64,000 nt of DNA from Georgenia yuyongxinii (GCF_006352065.1 NZ_CP040915.1:2294001-2358000); one strand, 5' to 3'. Shown: positions 27,598-37,423, counted from the stretch's first letter. The notes: generated by a model not told the origin, from the letters alone. Numbers and translations are program-made.

Positions 27598-28467
27598 TCA
27601 CTCGGCCAAGAACTCCATCACGAGTTGGTTGAAGTCGTCGGGGCGCTCTAGTGGCAGCACGTGTGAGGAACCGTTGCCCGTGACGATCTGGAATCGGGCT
27701 CGGGGGATCCCGTCGGCCACCTCGCGCGCGACCCACGGCGGCGTCAGGAGGTCCTGCTCGCCGACGATGACAAGGGTGGGCACGTTGATGCGGCCGAGCC
27801 GATCGGAGGTGTCGAACTGCAGGTATGCCCGTGCCTGACGCTCGTAGGCCTCGGGACCGACGGGGTTAGGATTGCTCGCAAGCAGGACGGCCGTTTCCTG
27901 GACCGCCTGCTGGTTGCGGAGGAACGCCCAGGAGAACAGCCAGGTGAACTGCTGACCCGCGAACACCTCGCCGCCCGGGTCGTTGGCTTTGACCCAGTTC
28001 CAGATCGAGATCGGGTCGACGACGCTGCGGCCGGGAGCTGCAGCAGGACCGGCGAGGACCAGGCGGTCGAGGCGGTCGGCGTGCCGCTGTGCGAACTCCA
28101 TCGCGATCATGCTGCCCATCGACAGGCCCAGCAGGTGGGTGCGGCGTACGTCGATCGCATCGAGCAGCCCGACGACGTCGTCAGCCATGTCCGCAATGGT
28201 GTACGGGTGGTCGGCTCTAGAGCTGCGGCCGGCGTCGCGGTTGTCGATGAGGATGACGCTGAACCGGGTGGAGAGCGCGGGGACCTGTTCCAGCGTCCAC
28301 AGCGAGGAGTCGTAACCGATCCCCATCACCAGGACGAGTGGAGGACCGGCTCCGTGGATCTCGTAGTAGAGCTCCTGACCGTTGGTGCTGACGGTGCCTG
28401 ACCGCGGGACATTCCCGAGGTTCCGGTGCGTCGCTTCCGCCGTGGGATCTGCGGTCGTGCTTTCCAT
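27598..28467 (-). CDS. Alpha/beta hydrolase
   Basis: A 289-residue alpha/beta-hydrolase-fold protein. The oxyanion/HG-type loop is in LVLVMGIGYDSSLW. The nucleophile elbow is GLSMGSMIA, with Ser as nucleophile; Asp is in GEQDLLTPPWV and His in GNGSSHVLPLERP. Members close to this act as esterases, lactonases or ring-opening hydrolases. The start ATG at 28467 follows GAGGAGG; an upstream in-frame ATG at 28515 is less likely. It is divergent from the TPR regulator, sharing a 145-bp region with a perfect palindrome, so it is probably the regulated gene. Confidence 0.9.
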   Translation of the reverse strand: MESTTADPTAEATHRNLGNVPRSGTVSTNGQELYYEIHGAGPPLVLVMGIGYDSSLWTLEQVPALSTRFSVILIDNRDAGRSSRADHPYTIADMADDVVGLLDAIDVRRTHLLGLSMGSMIAMEFAQRHADRLDRLVLAGPAAAPGRSVVDPISIWNWVKANDPGGEVFAGQQFTWLFSWAFLRNQQAVQETAVLLASNPNPVGPEAYERQARAYLQFDTSDRLGRINVPTLVIVGEQDLLTPPWVAREVADGIPRARFQIVTGNGSSHVLPLERPDDFNQLVMEFLAE

Positions 28468-28536
28468 GGGTCCTCCTCGGTCCGCCCTCGCCGTGGCGAG
28501 GTCTGGTGGCTTCACACTGAGGGCGTGAGCAACACT

Positions 28537-28550
28537 GTTACCGCGGTAAC
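28537..28550. promoter_or_regulatory. Perfect 14-bp palindrome, candidate operator
   Basis: GTTACCGCGGTAAC equals its own reverse complement and lies midway in the 145-bp divergent gap between the hydrolase and TPR-regulator genes. It has the size and symmetry of a dimer-binding operator. The cognate protein is unknown, as the TPR protein has no visible HTH. Confidence 0.6.
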
Positions 28551-28612
28551 TTCCACGGTTCCGGTGGGGCTCAACTACCCCTGCCCCTGACCGGTCACGG
28601 ACAGGAGGCGCG

Positions 28613-30682
28613 ATGAGCGACGTCGCCAGTCATGGCACGCTCGAGCGAGCGCGTTCGGCCGCGGCGGTGAGTGACTGGCACGAGGCGTTCGACTTGCTCG
28701 TGGGCGCCGACGCGGACAACCCCCTGGCGCCCAACGACCTGGCGTTGCTCGGCGAGGTCGCGTACGCGGCTGGCTCCCTCGACACGACGATCGAGGCGTG
28801 GGAACGCGCTCACGCGGCGTACATGCAGAGCGGTGAGGTGGTCGCGGCCGCAGGGGCCGCCGTTCGGGTCGCGATGCACCTGCTCTTCGACACCGCTCTG
28901 ATGGCACCGGTGCGGGGCTGGCTGGCACGCGCCGAACGGCTTCTCGAAGGGCAAGAGGAAGCACCTGCGCACGCGTGGTTCGCGGCCGTCCGCGCCAACG
29001 AGCGGATGCTCACCGGAGACCTCACCGGCGCGCGAGGGTGGGCCCGGGCAGCCATCGAGATCGGTTCGAGGCGAGACCTCGCGGCATCCGCCATCGGCGG
29101 GGTGGCCGAGGGCCGGCTTCTCATCCTGGACGGCCACGTTCAGCAGGGGCTAGCCCTGCTCGACCAGGCGGGGGTGGCGGCCGTCTCCGGAGACCTCGAT
29201 CCGCTCTCGACCGGGGTCGTCTACTGCGAGCTCGTGTGCGCCCTGCAGGGCCTCGCCCAGTACGACCTGGCCGAGGAGTGGACCGAGGCGATGGAGCGGT
29301 GGTGCCAGACAAACGCCGTCGGCAGCGTCCACGGACGCTGCCGGGTTCACCGCGCGGAGATCCTGCGTCTCCGCGGGTCGTGCGGCGAGGCGGAGAGGCA
29401 GGCGTTGATGGCCTGCGAGGAGCTGCGTCCCTACCTGCGCCGTGAGCTCGGTTGGCCGCTGAACGAGCTCGGCCGGATTCGCCTGCACAAGGCGGACATA
29501 GAGGGCGCTGAGGAGGCGCTGCTCGCCGCACATCGCGCCGGGTGGGATCCCCAACCGGGTCTGGCGCTGGTACGCCTGGCCCAGGGGGCCGCGGCCACCG
29601 CGGCCGAGTCCATACGAGATGCCCTCGAACGCCCCGTCCGAGTGCCCTCGAAGGAGCGACCACCGAGCACCGATCTGCAGCGCGCACCGCTGCTCGAGGC
29701 GCAGGTCGAGATCGAGATCGCGGCCGGTGACATGGGCCGGGCTCGGTCGGCCGCCGACGAGCTGGCGCTGGTGGCAGCCCGATACGACAATAAGGCCTTG
29801 GTCGCCGGCGCGATCCTCGCTCGCGGAAGGGTACGACTCGCCGACGGCGATGCCGCCGGCGCCGAAGAGTGCGTCTCCGAAGCGGTGCGCCTGTGGAACG
29901 AGGTCGGCGCCCCCTACGAGGCGGCGCGCGCACGTATGGACCTGGCCAAGGTCCATGCCGTCCGCGGTAGCGAGCACCGGGCGTTCTTGGAGCTCGAAGC
30001 GGCCCGCACGATCCTCGACGGGATCGCCGCCGCGCCTTCGCTGTCCCCACCAGAGCACGCCGAGCGCCAGCATGCTGCCGATGAGCAGCCGGCGGAGAGC
30101 GTCAACGTCTTTCGTCGCGACGGGGACTACTGGACCGTGAGCTTCGATGGGCGCACCGTCCGCCTGCGTGACCTCAAGGGCATGCGGTACCTCGCTCGGC
30201 TCCTCGCCGAATCCGGCCGGGAGTATCACGTGCTGGATCTCGTCGCCGCCGAGGCCCGCCGAGATCCTCGGGCAGATAGCAGTCAATGTGCCACCCTGCC
30301 GCACTCCGCGCTCGGCGATGCGGGCGAGCTTCTCGATGCCCGAGCCAAGGACGCCTACCGCCGACGCCTCACCGAGATCGAGGACGACATCGACCAAGCG
30401 CGCGCCATCGGAGACGCCGAGCGGCTAGCTCAGGCAGATGCCGAACGCGACTTCCTCGTACGAGAGCTCGCACGCGCGTTCGGCCTCGGAGGTCGCGACC
30501 GACGAGCCGCGTCCGCATCCGAACGCGCTCGTGCCGCCGTAACCCGTGCGATCCGGCAAGCAATGGCCCGGATCGGTGAACACGACCCCCCGCTCGGCGA
30601 GCACCTTAGCCACGCGATCCACACCGGCACGTACTGCGCCTACCGCCCCGACCCGCGTGCGCCGGCCTGGTGGCAATCCTGA
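28613..30682 (+). CDS. Large TPR-repeat regulator-like protein without a recognisable HTH
   Basis: A 689-residue soluble protein behind an AGGAGG site. Residues 1 to about 470 are Ala/Leu-rich helical pairs typical of TPR or LAL sensor domains. Around residues 500-545 is DGDYWTVSFDGRTVRLRDLK followed by GMRYLARLLAESGREYHVLD, a module found at the C-terminus of large AAA/LuxR-type actinobacterial regulators. The last 120 residues are charged helices (ERARAAVTRAIRQAMARIGE) ending APAWWQS. There is no P-loop and no clear HTH. It looks like the sensor half of such a regulator as a stand-alone protein. Divergence from the alpha/beta hydrolase suggests joint control. Confidence 0.72.
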   Translation: MSDVASHGTLERARSAAAVSDWHEAFDLLVGADADNPLAPNDLALLGEVAYAAGSLDTTIEAWERAHAAYMQSGEVVAAAGAAVRVAMHLLFDTALMAPVRGWLARAERLLEGQEEAPAHAWFAAVRANERMLTGDLTGARGWARAAIEIGSRRDLAASAIGGVAEGRLLILDGHVQQGLALLDQAGVAAVSGDLDPLSTGVVYCELVCALQGLAQYDLAEEWTEAMERWCQTNAVGSVHGRCRVHRAEILRLRGSCGEAERQALMACEELRPYLRRELGWPLNELGRIRLHKADIEGAEEALLAAHRAGWDPQPGLALVRLAQGAAATAAESIRDALERPVRVPSKERPPSTDLQRAPLLEAQVEIEIAAGDMGRARSAADELALVAARYDNKALVAGAILARGRVRLADGDAAGAEECVSEAVRLWNEVGAPYEAARARMDLAKVHAVRGSEHRAFLELEAARTILDGIAAAPSLSPPEHAERQHAADEQPAESVNVFRRDGDYWTVSFDGRTVRLRDLKGMRYLARLLAESGREYHVLDLVAAEARRDPRADSSQCATLPHSALGDAGELLDARAKDAYRRRLTEIEDDIDQARAIGDAERLAQADAERDFLVRELARAFGLGGRDRRAASASERARAAVTRAIRQAMARIGEHDPPLGEHLSHAIHTGTYCAYRPDPRAPAWWQS

Positions 30683-30802
30683 CCTCAACCGCGGTCCTCG
30701 TCATCCGGACCGCCGGCGGTGTCGCTGGAAGAATGTTCCCGCCCTCGTCCTCACCCGACGCGGCCGGGAACAGCCGGTGCGCGCCGGCCAGCTGTGGCCC
30801 GG

Positions 30803-30985
30803 GTGCCGCAGTACCTCGACGAGGCGATCGACGCCCGCAACACTGCCGTCCGCGAGACCCTCTCGGCCGGAGTCCGGTACGCCGACCTCGCCACAGTCAC
30901 CGGGCTCTCCCGAGCGGCAGCTCGACGCCATCCGACGCGGGCAGCGCCGCCAGGGAATGACCCAACGGGCGGCAGGTCGTTCCCA
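30803..30985 (+). pseudogene. Small HTH protein, frameshifted
   Basis: From GTG 30803 a frame reads PQYLDEAIDARNTAVRETLS then ATVTGLSRA. The sense continues in another frame as QLDAIRRGQRRQG. Together they make a short helix-turn-helix protein of the type with GVRYADLATVTGLSRAQLDA. One indel near 30920 breaks it. Confidence 0.5.
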
Positions 30986-31011
30986 AACGGCCACACGGCT
31001 TCGCCTACGTC

Positions 31012-31236
31012 GTGGCGGTCCTGCCCGACGGGGACGTCCTCCCGATGCGGCTGTGCGACGGCGGCTACGCCAACAACTGGGGCTTCGCGATCTACCGCGT
31101 CAGCCACGCGGACTACAAGGACTCCTCCCTACCCACCGGCCAGGGCGCCGGCACCGCCGAAGACGCCCTCGACACCGCCTGCGGGCACTACCTGGCCGAC
31201 CCCACTTTCTGGACTTGGCCGCCCCCGACGAACTAA
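31012..31236 (+). CDS. Conserved hypothetical protein, probably a fragment
   Basis: Seventy-four residues from a GTG: VAVLPDGDVLPMRLCDGGYA, WGFAIYRVSHADYKDS, then ALDTACGHYLADPTFWTWPP. Sense seems to continue upstream in the same frame (RPHGFAYV), so the true protein may have been longer. I do not know its function. Its last codons and stop are within the right copy of the 32-bp repeat, and a remnant of its end is at 27509-27538. Confidence 0.5.
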   Translation: MAVLPDGDVLPMRLCDGGYANNWGFAIYRVSHADYKDSSLPTGQGAGTAEDALDTACGHYLADPTFWTWPPPTN

Positions 31237-31253
31237 CGCACATGCCCACTAGC
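31222..31253 (+). repeat. 32-bp direct repeat, right copy
   Basis: Matches 27524-27555 (18 identical bases followed by 10 of 14). It covers the stop of the hypothetical gene at 31236 and reaches the stop of GrpB at 31249. Confidence 0.6.
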
Positions 31254-31833
31254 TCCTGGCGAGCCGAGAACGGGCGCGTCCCTTGATCTCGTCGATGACC
31301 GCAGTCTTTGCATCGGCGTATGCGTTCATGTCGGGCCAATCGCGTCTCGTCAGATCGCGCTTGGTGGCCTCGTAGAGCTCGCGGTCCGCCTGGTCGATCC
31401 GCAGGTGGTCCCGCAGAAGCAGATAGTCGCCAGCAGCTGGGTCCTCGAGCTCGAGGATGTGGACGTGCACATCGCGCTGCTCGGTACGAACCATTCGATG
31501 ACCCGGCTCGCGAACGCGCATCTCATAGCCCGATGCGAGCAACGGTTCGAGGTAATCCTCTTCCGCGGTGATATCGGCCACCGTGACCAAGATGTCGATG
31601 ATCGGCTTAGCGGCGAGACCAGGAACCGACGTAGATCCGATGTGCTCGACCGCGACCGCGGCACTCCCCACCGCGGCTCGCACACGAGCCTCATGCACGG
31701 CGTACTTGCTCGCCCACGCCGGGTCGTATGCGGCAAGGAACAGCTCGCGCTTCTCCACGCCGCCAACGAGTTCAGTTGCGGTCACATCGTCCCGACGCCG
31801 CACGCGGAACCTACGAGATTCGCCCACCGGCAT
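31249..31833 (-). CDS. GrpB family protein (UPF0157)
   Basis: A 194-residue protein with the GrpB nucleotidyltransferase-like signature: LFLAAYDPAWASKYAVHEAR, then VEHIGSTSVPGLAAKPIIDI. EHIGSTSVPGLAAKP-D matches a polymerase-beta-like GS-x-x-x-x-D active site. The C-terminal part has HVHILELEDPAAGDYLLLRD. The biological substrate of the family is not established. The first ~28 residues (from MPVGESRRFRVRRRD) are not conserved and the start may be internal. Confidence 0.88.
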   Translation of the reverse strand: MPVGESRRFRVRRRDDVTATELVGGVEKRELFLAAYDPAWASKYAVHEARVRAAVGSAAVAVEHIGSTSVPGLAAKPIIDILVTVADITAEEDYLEPLLASGYEMRVREPGHRMVRTEQRDVHVHILELEDPAAGDYLLLRDHLRIDQADRELYEATKRDLTRRDWPDMNAYADAKTAVIDEIKGRARSRLARS

Positions 31834-32266
31834 GAGGCTACTCAGCCAACTCCCGGCCCACGAACTCCCGTCGCTGCCAACCTACCGACGAAGGCACGCT
31901 CGCGCTGGAAACGCGAGTCACGTGACCGCAAAAGCGGTCCGCATCTCCGCACCTGCAGATTGGTGTCATGGTTCTTCCGAGAGCCCATCCTCTGCCGCTC
32001 GCGACAAATGTGCGGACGCATTGTTGCTCTTTTCGCCACGACCCATGGGGTCCACTAGCGCCTTTACGGGCGAACTCGCTCAGGCTGGCCATCATCTGCT
32101 CCTCTTCGTGGTTCTCAGCGAGGTACGCGCCGCGTCCTAGACTAGGTCTCGGATCTGCACACAGTGGGAGACGCGGGCTCCGCGATGCGGACACCGCCCG
32201 GACAATGGAAGCCGATTTCGGCAGGATGGGACGAAACCTTGAAAACAATCAGATGAGGACGCAGCC
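31834..32266. other. 430-bp stretch without a recognised gene
   Basis: Overlapping short frames exist on both strands, but none has family similarity. An AT-richer patch (CTTGAAAACAATCAGATGAGGA) just before 32267 probably holds the DUF1801 promoter and ribosome site. Confidence 0.4.
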
Positions 32267-32623
32267 ATGGCGACGATAGCTGACCACGACGCCTACATTG
32301 CCGCGGCGCCCGAGCCCTTCCAGCCCTCGCTGAAACGGTTGCGCGCGGTACTGGCCCGCGCTCTGCCGGAAGCGGAGGAGATCGTGGCTTACAACATGCC
32401 GGGCTTCAGGATCGGCGGCTCGGTCGTCGCGGGCTATGCGGCGTTCAGCAAACAGTGCGGGCTGTATCTCCTTCCAGGCGCCATCTCCGAACACGCCGAA
32501 GAAATCGCGGCGGCCGGCCTCAAGGCGACCAAGACCGGCATCACCTTCTCGCCGCGAAAACCGATCCCCGACGACCTCGTCGAACGGCTGGCACGGGCGT
32601 CGCGAAAGGACGCCGGAGCCTGA
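32267..32623 (+). CDS. DUF1801 family protein
   Basis: A 118-residue YdhG/DUF1801 protein: DAYIAAAPEPFQPSLKRLRA, EEIVAYNMPGFRIGG, YAAFSKQCGLYLLPG and TGITFSPRKPIPDDLVERLA are all family hallmarks. Bacillus homologues (Fra) act as iron chaperones, but most members are uncharacterised. Codon use looks slightly less GC-biased than the neighbours, in keeping with acquired DNA. It is complete and stands alone. Confidence 0.88.
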   Translation: MATIADHDAYIAAAPEPFQPSLKRLRAVLARALPEAEEIVAYNMPGFRIGGSVVAGYAAFSKQCGLYLLPGAISEHAEEIAAAGLKATKTGITFSPRKPIPDDLVERLARASRKDAGA

Positions 32624-32654
32624 CGGCTTAGCCTGTCTTTCAGGCTCTTCACAA

Positions 32655-33185
32655 TGCCGGCTGACGCTGCCGCCGATGCCGTCGCCGGTGCTCATCGTCA
32701 ACCTCGGGGCGCCGTTCCGCATCCTCGCCGGCACCGACATCGAGACGGCCCAGTACGCCGACGGCTGCGTGGTCACCATGCCCATCCACGCGTTGGAGTT
32801 TCGGCTATCCACTCCGGACCCGGTCCGTCGGCGTGCACTTCAAGCCGTGGGGGCTGGCTCTGTTCCTGCCGGTGCCCGCGGCCGAACTGTGCGACCGGCC
32901 GGTGACGGTCGAGCAGTTTTGCGGGCCGGTCCGCCATGCTGGGCTCCGGGACCGGCTGGCCACGGCGGACGGACCGCTCAAGATGCTGACGGTGCTCGAG
33001 GATGAGCTGACGCGGCTGGGGCGACCGCAGCGGTGGCGCAGGCTACTTCGACCAGGCCCACTTCGGTCACGAGTTCCGGGCGTTCACCGGGCTACGGTCG
33101 ACCCCGTACGTCGAAGTCCGGCGGCGGTTCCGCCGAGAACATCCCAGCCATGCGCTGGACGCTGGCCGCTGCCGGCCGATTGACA
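32655..33185 (+). pseudogene. AraC-family regulator, frameshifted and internally deleted
   Basis: Three pieces in three frames read as one regulator. The first is MPSPVLIVNLGAPFRILAGT with YADGCVVTMP. The second is VHFKPWGLALFLPVPAAELC with LRDRLATADGPLKMLTVLED. The third is the C-terminal HTH end, GYFDQAHFGHEFRAFTG with YVEVRRRF. The first HTH helices are deleted at about 33015-33040. It is the usual upstream neighbour of DHFR-like genes such as the next one, so that gene has lost its regulator. Confidence 0.72.
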
Positions 33186-33250
33186 TTCTCACGAGAACGA
33201 CGGCTCACGACACCGTAATCTGAGGGCACCTCAAAGCAGAGGAGAGTCCC

Positions 33251-33829
33251 GTGGGCAAGGTGGTCATGTACGGCTCGGTGTCGGTGGACGGCTTCGTCGC
33301 GGACGAGAATGACCAGCCCGGGCCGCTGTTCGACTGGTTGTCCAGCGGTGACGTCCCGTTGGACGAGAGCGGCGAGGTGACGGTGTCGCAGACGTCCTAC
33401 GACTACACCCGGCCGTACTGGGACCAGATCGGGGCGACACTCGTCGGCCGCCACGTCTTCGACCTGACGGACGGCTGGGATGGGAAGCCTCCGAGCGGGA
33501 TCGACCACGTTGTCGTCGTCACACACCGGCCGCCGCCCGAGGGCTGGGACCCCGCGGCGCCGTTTCACTTCGTCGACGGCGTCGAGGCAGCCATGGCCAA
33601 GGCGCAAGAGCTCGCGGGTGACCGCATCGTCGAGGTCGCCGCTGGCGACGTCGGTGGCCAGGTGCTTGCCGCAGGTCTGGTCGACGAGGTGCGCATGGAC
33701 GTCGTACCCGTCGTGTCCGGGTCCGGCAAGCGCTACTTCGGGTCGGTCCACGCGCAGCACCTGTTGGAGGATCCTGACGTGATTCAGGGCAACCGGGTGC
33801 TTCACCTGCGCTATCGGGTGCGCCGTTGA
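33251..33829 (+). CDS. Dihydrofolate-reductase-fold (RibD C-terminal domain) protein
   Basis: A 192-residue GTG-started protein behind GGAGAGTCCC: MGKVVMYGSVSVDGFVADEN, ATLVGRHVFDLTDGWDGKPP, VVVVTHRPP and AAGLVDEVRMDVVPVVSGSG show the RibD_C fold with its NADPH-binding pattern. The role is unknown. It is only distantly related to the protein at 26756-27319. The AraC pseudogene upstream was probably its regulator. Confidence 0.87.
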   Translation: MGKVVMYGSVSVDGFVADENDQPGPLFDWLSSGDVPLDESGEVTVSQTSYDYTRPYWDQIGATLVGRHVFDLTDGWDGKPPSGIDHVVVVTHRPPPEGWDPAAPFHFVDGVEAAMAKAQELAGDRIVEVAAGDVGGQVLAAGLVDEVRMDVVPVVSGSGKRYFGSVHAQHLLEDPDVIQGNRVLHLRYRVRR

Positions 33830-33867
33830 CCGACCGTCGCCGAGGCACAAAGCAGATCCCTTACATA

Positions 33868-34015
33868 GATCGATGAATTTCTGACGGTCGTGAAGGGGGA
33901 CGCGCCGTGACCTGTGCTGTTGCCGTGTCTCCCCTCGGGGGGACGCTGGGAGGACGCGGCCAGGGGGACAGAAAGGGGTACGTGCAGCCGCCATCGTGGA
34001 GGCATGGACAGCTCG
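33868..34015 (+). repeat. 149-bp dispersed repeat, copy B
   Basis: Counterpart of 22422-22570. It ends in the ribosome site GTGGAGG and the first codons (ATGGACAGCTCG) of the small ORF at 34004. It shows the same order of conserved blocks with only small length differences. Confidence 0.65.
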
Positions 34016-34147
34016 ACCGGCCTGCGGTGGCAGGGCTCTGACAGCGATGGTGTGCTCCCCCGACGCATCGTTGTCGACAAGCCCTTCGCTGAGGCGACCA
34101 CCCCTGCAGAAGCGAACGGTGGGCGTGACTCACGCCCACCGCGGTGA
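34004..34147 (+). CDS. Small hypothetical protein upstream of the excisionase
   Basis: Forty-seven residues, starting MDSSTGLRWQGSDSDGVLPR and continuing RIVVDKPFAEATTPAEANGG. It has a good ribosome site, and its TGA overlaps a GTG (GTGA) that opens the excisionase frame. The N-terminus is shared with the remnant at 22559. No family is recognised; a role in the mobile element is a guess from position. Confidence 0.4.
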   Translation: MDSSTGLRWQGSDSDGVLPRRIVVDKPFAEATTPAEANGGRDSRPPR

Positions 34148-34473
34148 CCGGGCCTTGCCAGCTCGGCGGGCTTCCGAGCGACGCCCGTCCCGACCTTGCC
34201 GTGCACGGCGGGATCCGCACACCTGAATGGCAAGCGCGTCGACCCGATCGGAGACGACATGGCCCCCAGCAACTCCCGCCCCGCACGAACATCCAGCTTG
34301 TCCCGCTCAGCGACGCCGCAGCGCGCTTGAACGTGTCCACCAAGACGCTGCGTCGGCGGATCGCGGACGGCTCCATCACTGGCTATCGCATCGGCCGCCT
34401 CGTGCGTGTCGACCTTGAGGAGGTCACCGAGCGCTTGCTCGTCGCGATCCCGACTGTGCGTGGTGCTCGCTGA
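34144..34473 (+). CDS. MerR-type excisionase (Xis), possibly frameshifted
   Basis: The conserved C-terminal part, LVPLSDAAARLNVSTKTLRR with RIADGSITGYRIGRLVRVDL, is a winged-helix excisionase DNA-binding domain. It lies opposite the tyrosine integrase, tail to tail. The 109-residue frame starts at GTG 34144. However, the best start by ribosome site (CGGAGACGAC before ATG 34259) opens MAPSNSRPART in the neighbouring frame. This resembles the usual N-terminus, so a one-base indel near 34290 may have split the gene. Confidence 0.65.
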   Translation: MTGPCQLGGLPSDARPDLAVHGGIRTPEWQARRPDRRRHGPQQLPPRTNIQLVPLSDAAARLNVSTKTLRRRIADGSITGYRIGRLVRVDLEEVTERLLVAIPTVRGAR

Positions 34474-34494
34474 GCGCTGGACCTGGCCGAGAAC

Positions 34495-34528
34495 GGGAGC
34501 GTCCACGGCGATGGCCGTGGACGCTCCC
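34495..34528. terminator. Bidirectional hairpin between xis and int
   Basis: A perfect 14-bp stem GGGAGCGTCCACGG / CCGTGGACGCTCCC closes loop CGATGG. It is placed between the convergent stops at 34473 and 34551, so it can serve both genes. Confidence 0.8.
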
Positions 34529-34550
34529 TGCGCTGTGCGGAGCTGGTGTG

Positions 34551-35855
34551 TCAGACGGCCTCGTCCGAGGGCTTCGTCTTCGCCTTCTCGGTCCGCTGAA
34601 GCTCGTCGAGCACCGTCGCACTCATCCGTGCTGCCAGGTCGATGTCCCGCGCCATCGTCGCCTTCTGGTAGCGCAGCACCACGTTGATGTCGGCGTGGCC
34701 GCCGCGCCGCATGAGCTCGGCGAGTGTGGCGCCTTCCTGCGCGAAGCGCGTGAGGCCCGTGTGCCGCAGGTCGTGGAATCGGTAGCCATCCGGCAGGCCG
34801 GGAACCAGCTCACGGTGATCGGTCCAGACCTGGTTCCACCGGGTGGCCGACATGTGCTTGAGGCCCTTCTCCTTGATCGGCACCACCGGGGCCGCCGGTT
34901 CGGCGGCCACGCGCGTGTCGAGGTGCTCGCGCAGTCGCTCGACGATGAGGGGCGGGACCGCCATCGACCGGATGCCCTTCTCGGACTTGGGGTCGGTGAG
35001 GTCGCCCGTCGAGCCGTTCTTCTGCCGGCGCACGTACAGTGTCGCCGCGGTCCGGTCGTGGTTCCAGACGATGTCCCGCCGCTGGAGGCCGAGCACCTCA
35101 CCGCGCCGGAGCTGGCACCACACGCTGAGCAACACCGCGATGCTCCACGGCTGCGGGAGAGCGCCGTACAGCTGGTCCACCTGGCTCGGCGTCGCGACAT
35201 CGTCCTCGGGCGTGTGGTCCAGGTCGTGGCGGACAGACTTGCGGGCCGGCGTCGCCACGTCGGGCACCTTCGCCAGGATGCCGTCGCGCACGGCGGCCCG
35301 CAGGATCATCTTCAGCACGTCGATCGCGTCCCCGGCGACACCGTTGTGCTTCGCGTTCGGCCGCAGCACCGACGGGAGCGCGGCGAGATCCCTGGCCAGG
35401 TTGCGGAGCCGCTCGGCGTCGATCTCCCGCACCTTCACGTCGCCGAGCGGCTCGAGCAGGTAGCTCTTGACCCGGCCCCTGTACATCATCAGCGTCCCCG
35501 GCTTCCGCATCCTGCCGCCCTTGCCGGGCTCACGCTCAGCGCGCTCCAGCCACTGCTCGGCGTAGTCCCCGAACGTGACGTCCCGAACCGCTGCCGCCTC
35601 GGCCTCCTCCCGCTGCCGGCGCGCGGCTTCGGCCGGCGGCTCCCACTCCCCTCTGCTGATGGACGCGTGCGTTCGGTTGAGCCACGCGCGGGCGTCCCCC
35701 TTGGTGAGGAACGTCAGTGGCCTGTCGTCCTCGGTCCGCGCCGAGTACAGCTTGCCGTCGGGCCCGTTGTAGCGGGCCTGCCACCGCTTCGAGGGCACTC
35801 TCCGCAGACTCCCCCACGCCTCGCGATGCTGCCGCGCCGCCGTCGTCTCGCTCAT
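34551..35855 (-). CDS. Tyrosine site-specific integrase
   Basis: A 434-residue phage/ICE-type integrase. The N-terminal arm and SAM-like core-binding domains are followed by the catalytic domain, with the first Arg in CQLRRGEVLGLQRRD, HxxR in RFHDLRHTGLTRFA, a GGH motif (MRRGGHADINVVL) and the nucleophile in RYQKATM. All RHRY residues are present, so it may be active. The start ATG at 35855 follows AGGAGGTACGA; the frame is open further upstream without similarity. The enzyme lies 180 bp from the lpdA 3' end, where the candidate attR repeat lies. Confidence 0.93.
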   Translation of the reverse strand: MSETTAARQHREAWGSLRRVPSKRWQARYNGPDGKLYSARTEDDRPLTFLTKGDARAWLNRTHASISRGEWEPPAEAARRQREEAEAAAVRDVTFGDYAEQWLERAEREPGKGGRMRKPGTLMMYRGRVKSYLLEPLGDVKVREIDAERLRNLARDLAALPSVLRPNAKHNGVAGDAIDVLKMILRAAVRDGILAKVPDVATPARKSVRHDLDHTPEDDVATPSQVDQLYGALPQPWSIAVLLSVWCQLRRGEVLGLQRRDIVWNHDRTAATLYVRRQKNGSTGDLTDPKSEKGIRSMAVPPLIVERLREHLDTRVAAEPAAPVVPIKEKGLKHMSATRWNQVWTDHRELVPGLPDGYRFHDLRHTGLTRFAQEGATLAELMRRGGHADINVVLRYQKATMARDIDLAARMSATVLDELQRTEKAKTKPSDEAV

Positions 35856-35960
35856 CTTCGTACCTCCTGGTTCGTGCCCGTCGTGCCATCCCCGTGCCAT
35901 AGCGGATGGCCTTTTGGGGCCTCTCATGTCTCTAGGTGTCCACCTCTCCCCGAGACATGA

Positions 35961-36000
35961 AGAGGCCCGAATCCGCTAGATTCCGCGGCTCCGGGCCTCT
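35961..36000 (-). terminator. Hairpin downstream of lpdA
   Basis: AGAGGCCCG (35961-35969) pairs with CGGGCCTCT (35992-36000), with a smaller AATC/GATT stem inside. It is 38 bp past the lpdA stop on the lpdA strand and upstream of the integrase. Its right arm is part of the 60-bp repeat. Confidence 0.6.
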
Positions 36001-36037
36001 GACCAGGCTTAACGGCCGACAACGGCCGGGCGACCGA

Positions 36038-36050
<13 letters not shown>
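35991..36050. repeat. 60-bp repeat at the lpdA 3' end (candidate attR)
   Basis: CCGGGCCTCTGACCAGG (35991-36007) and AAAAGTTGATC (36040-36050) are shared exactly and at equal spacing with 8856-8915. The second block encodes the final residues Ile-Asn-Phe and stop of lpdA on the minus strand. Location beside the integrase suits an attachment site within a gene 3' end. Confidence 0.6.
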
Positions 36051-37423
<1,373 letters not shown>

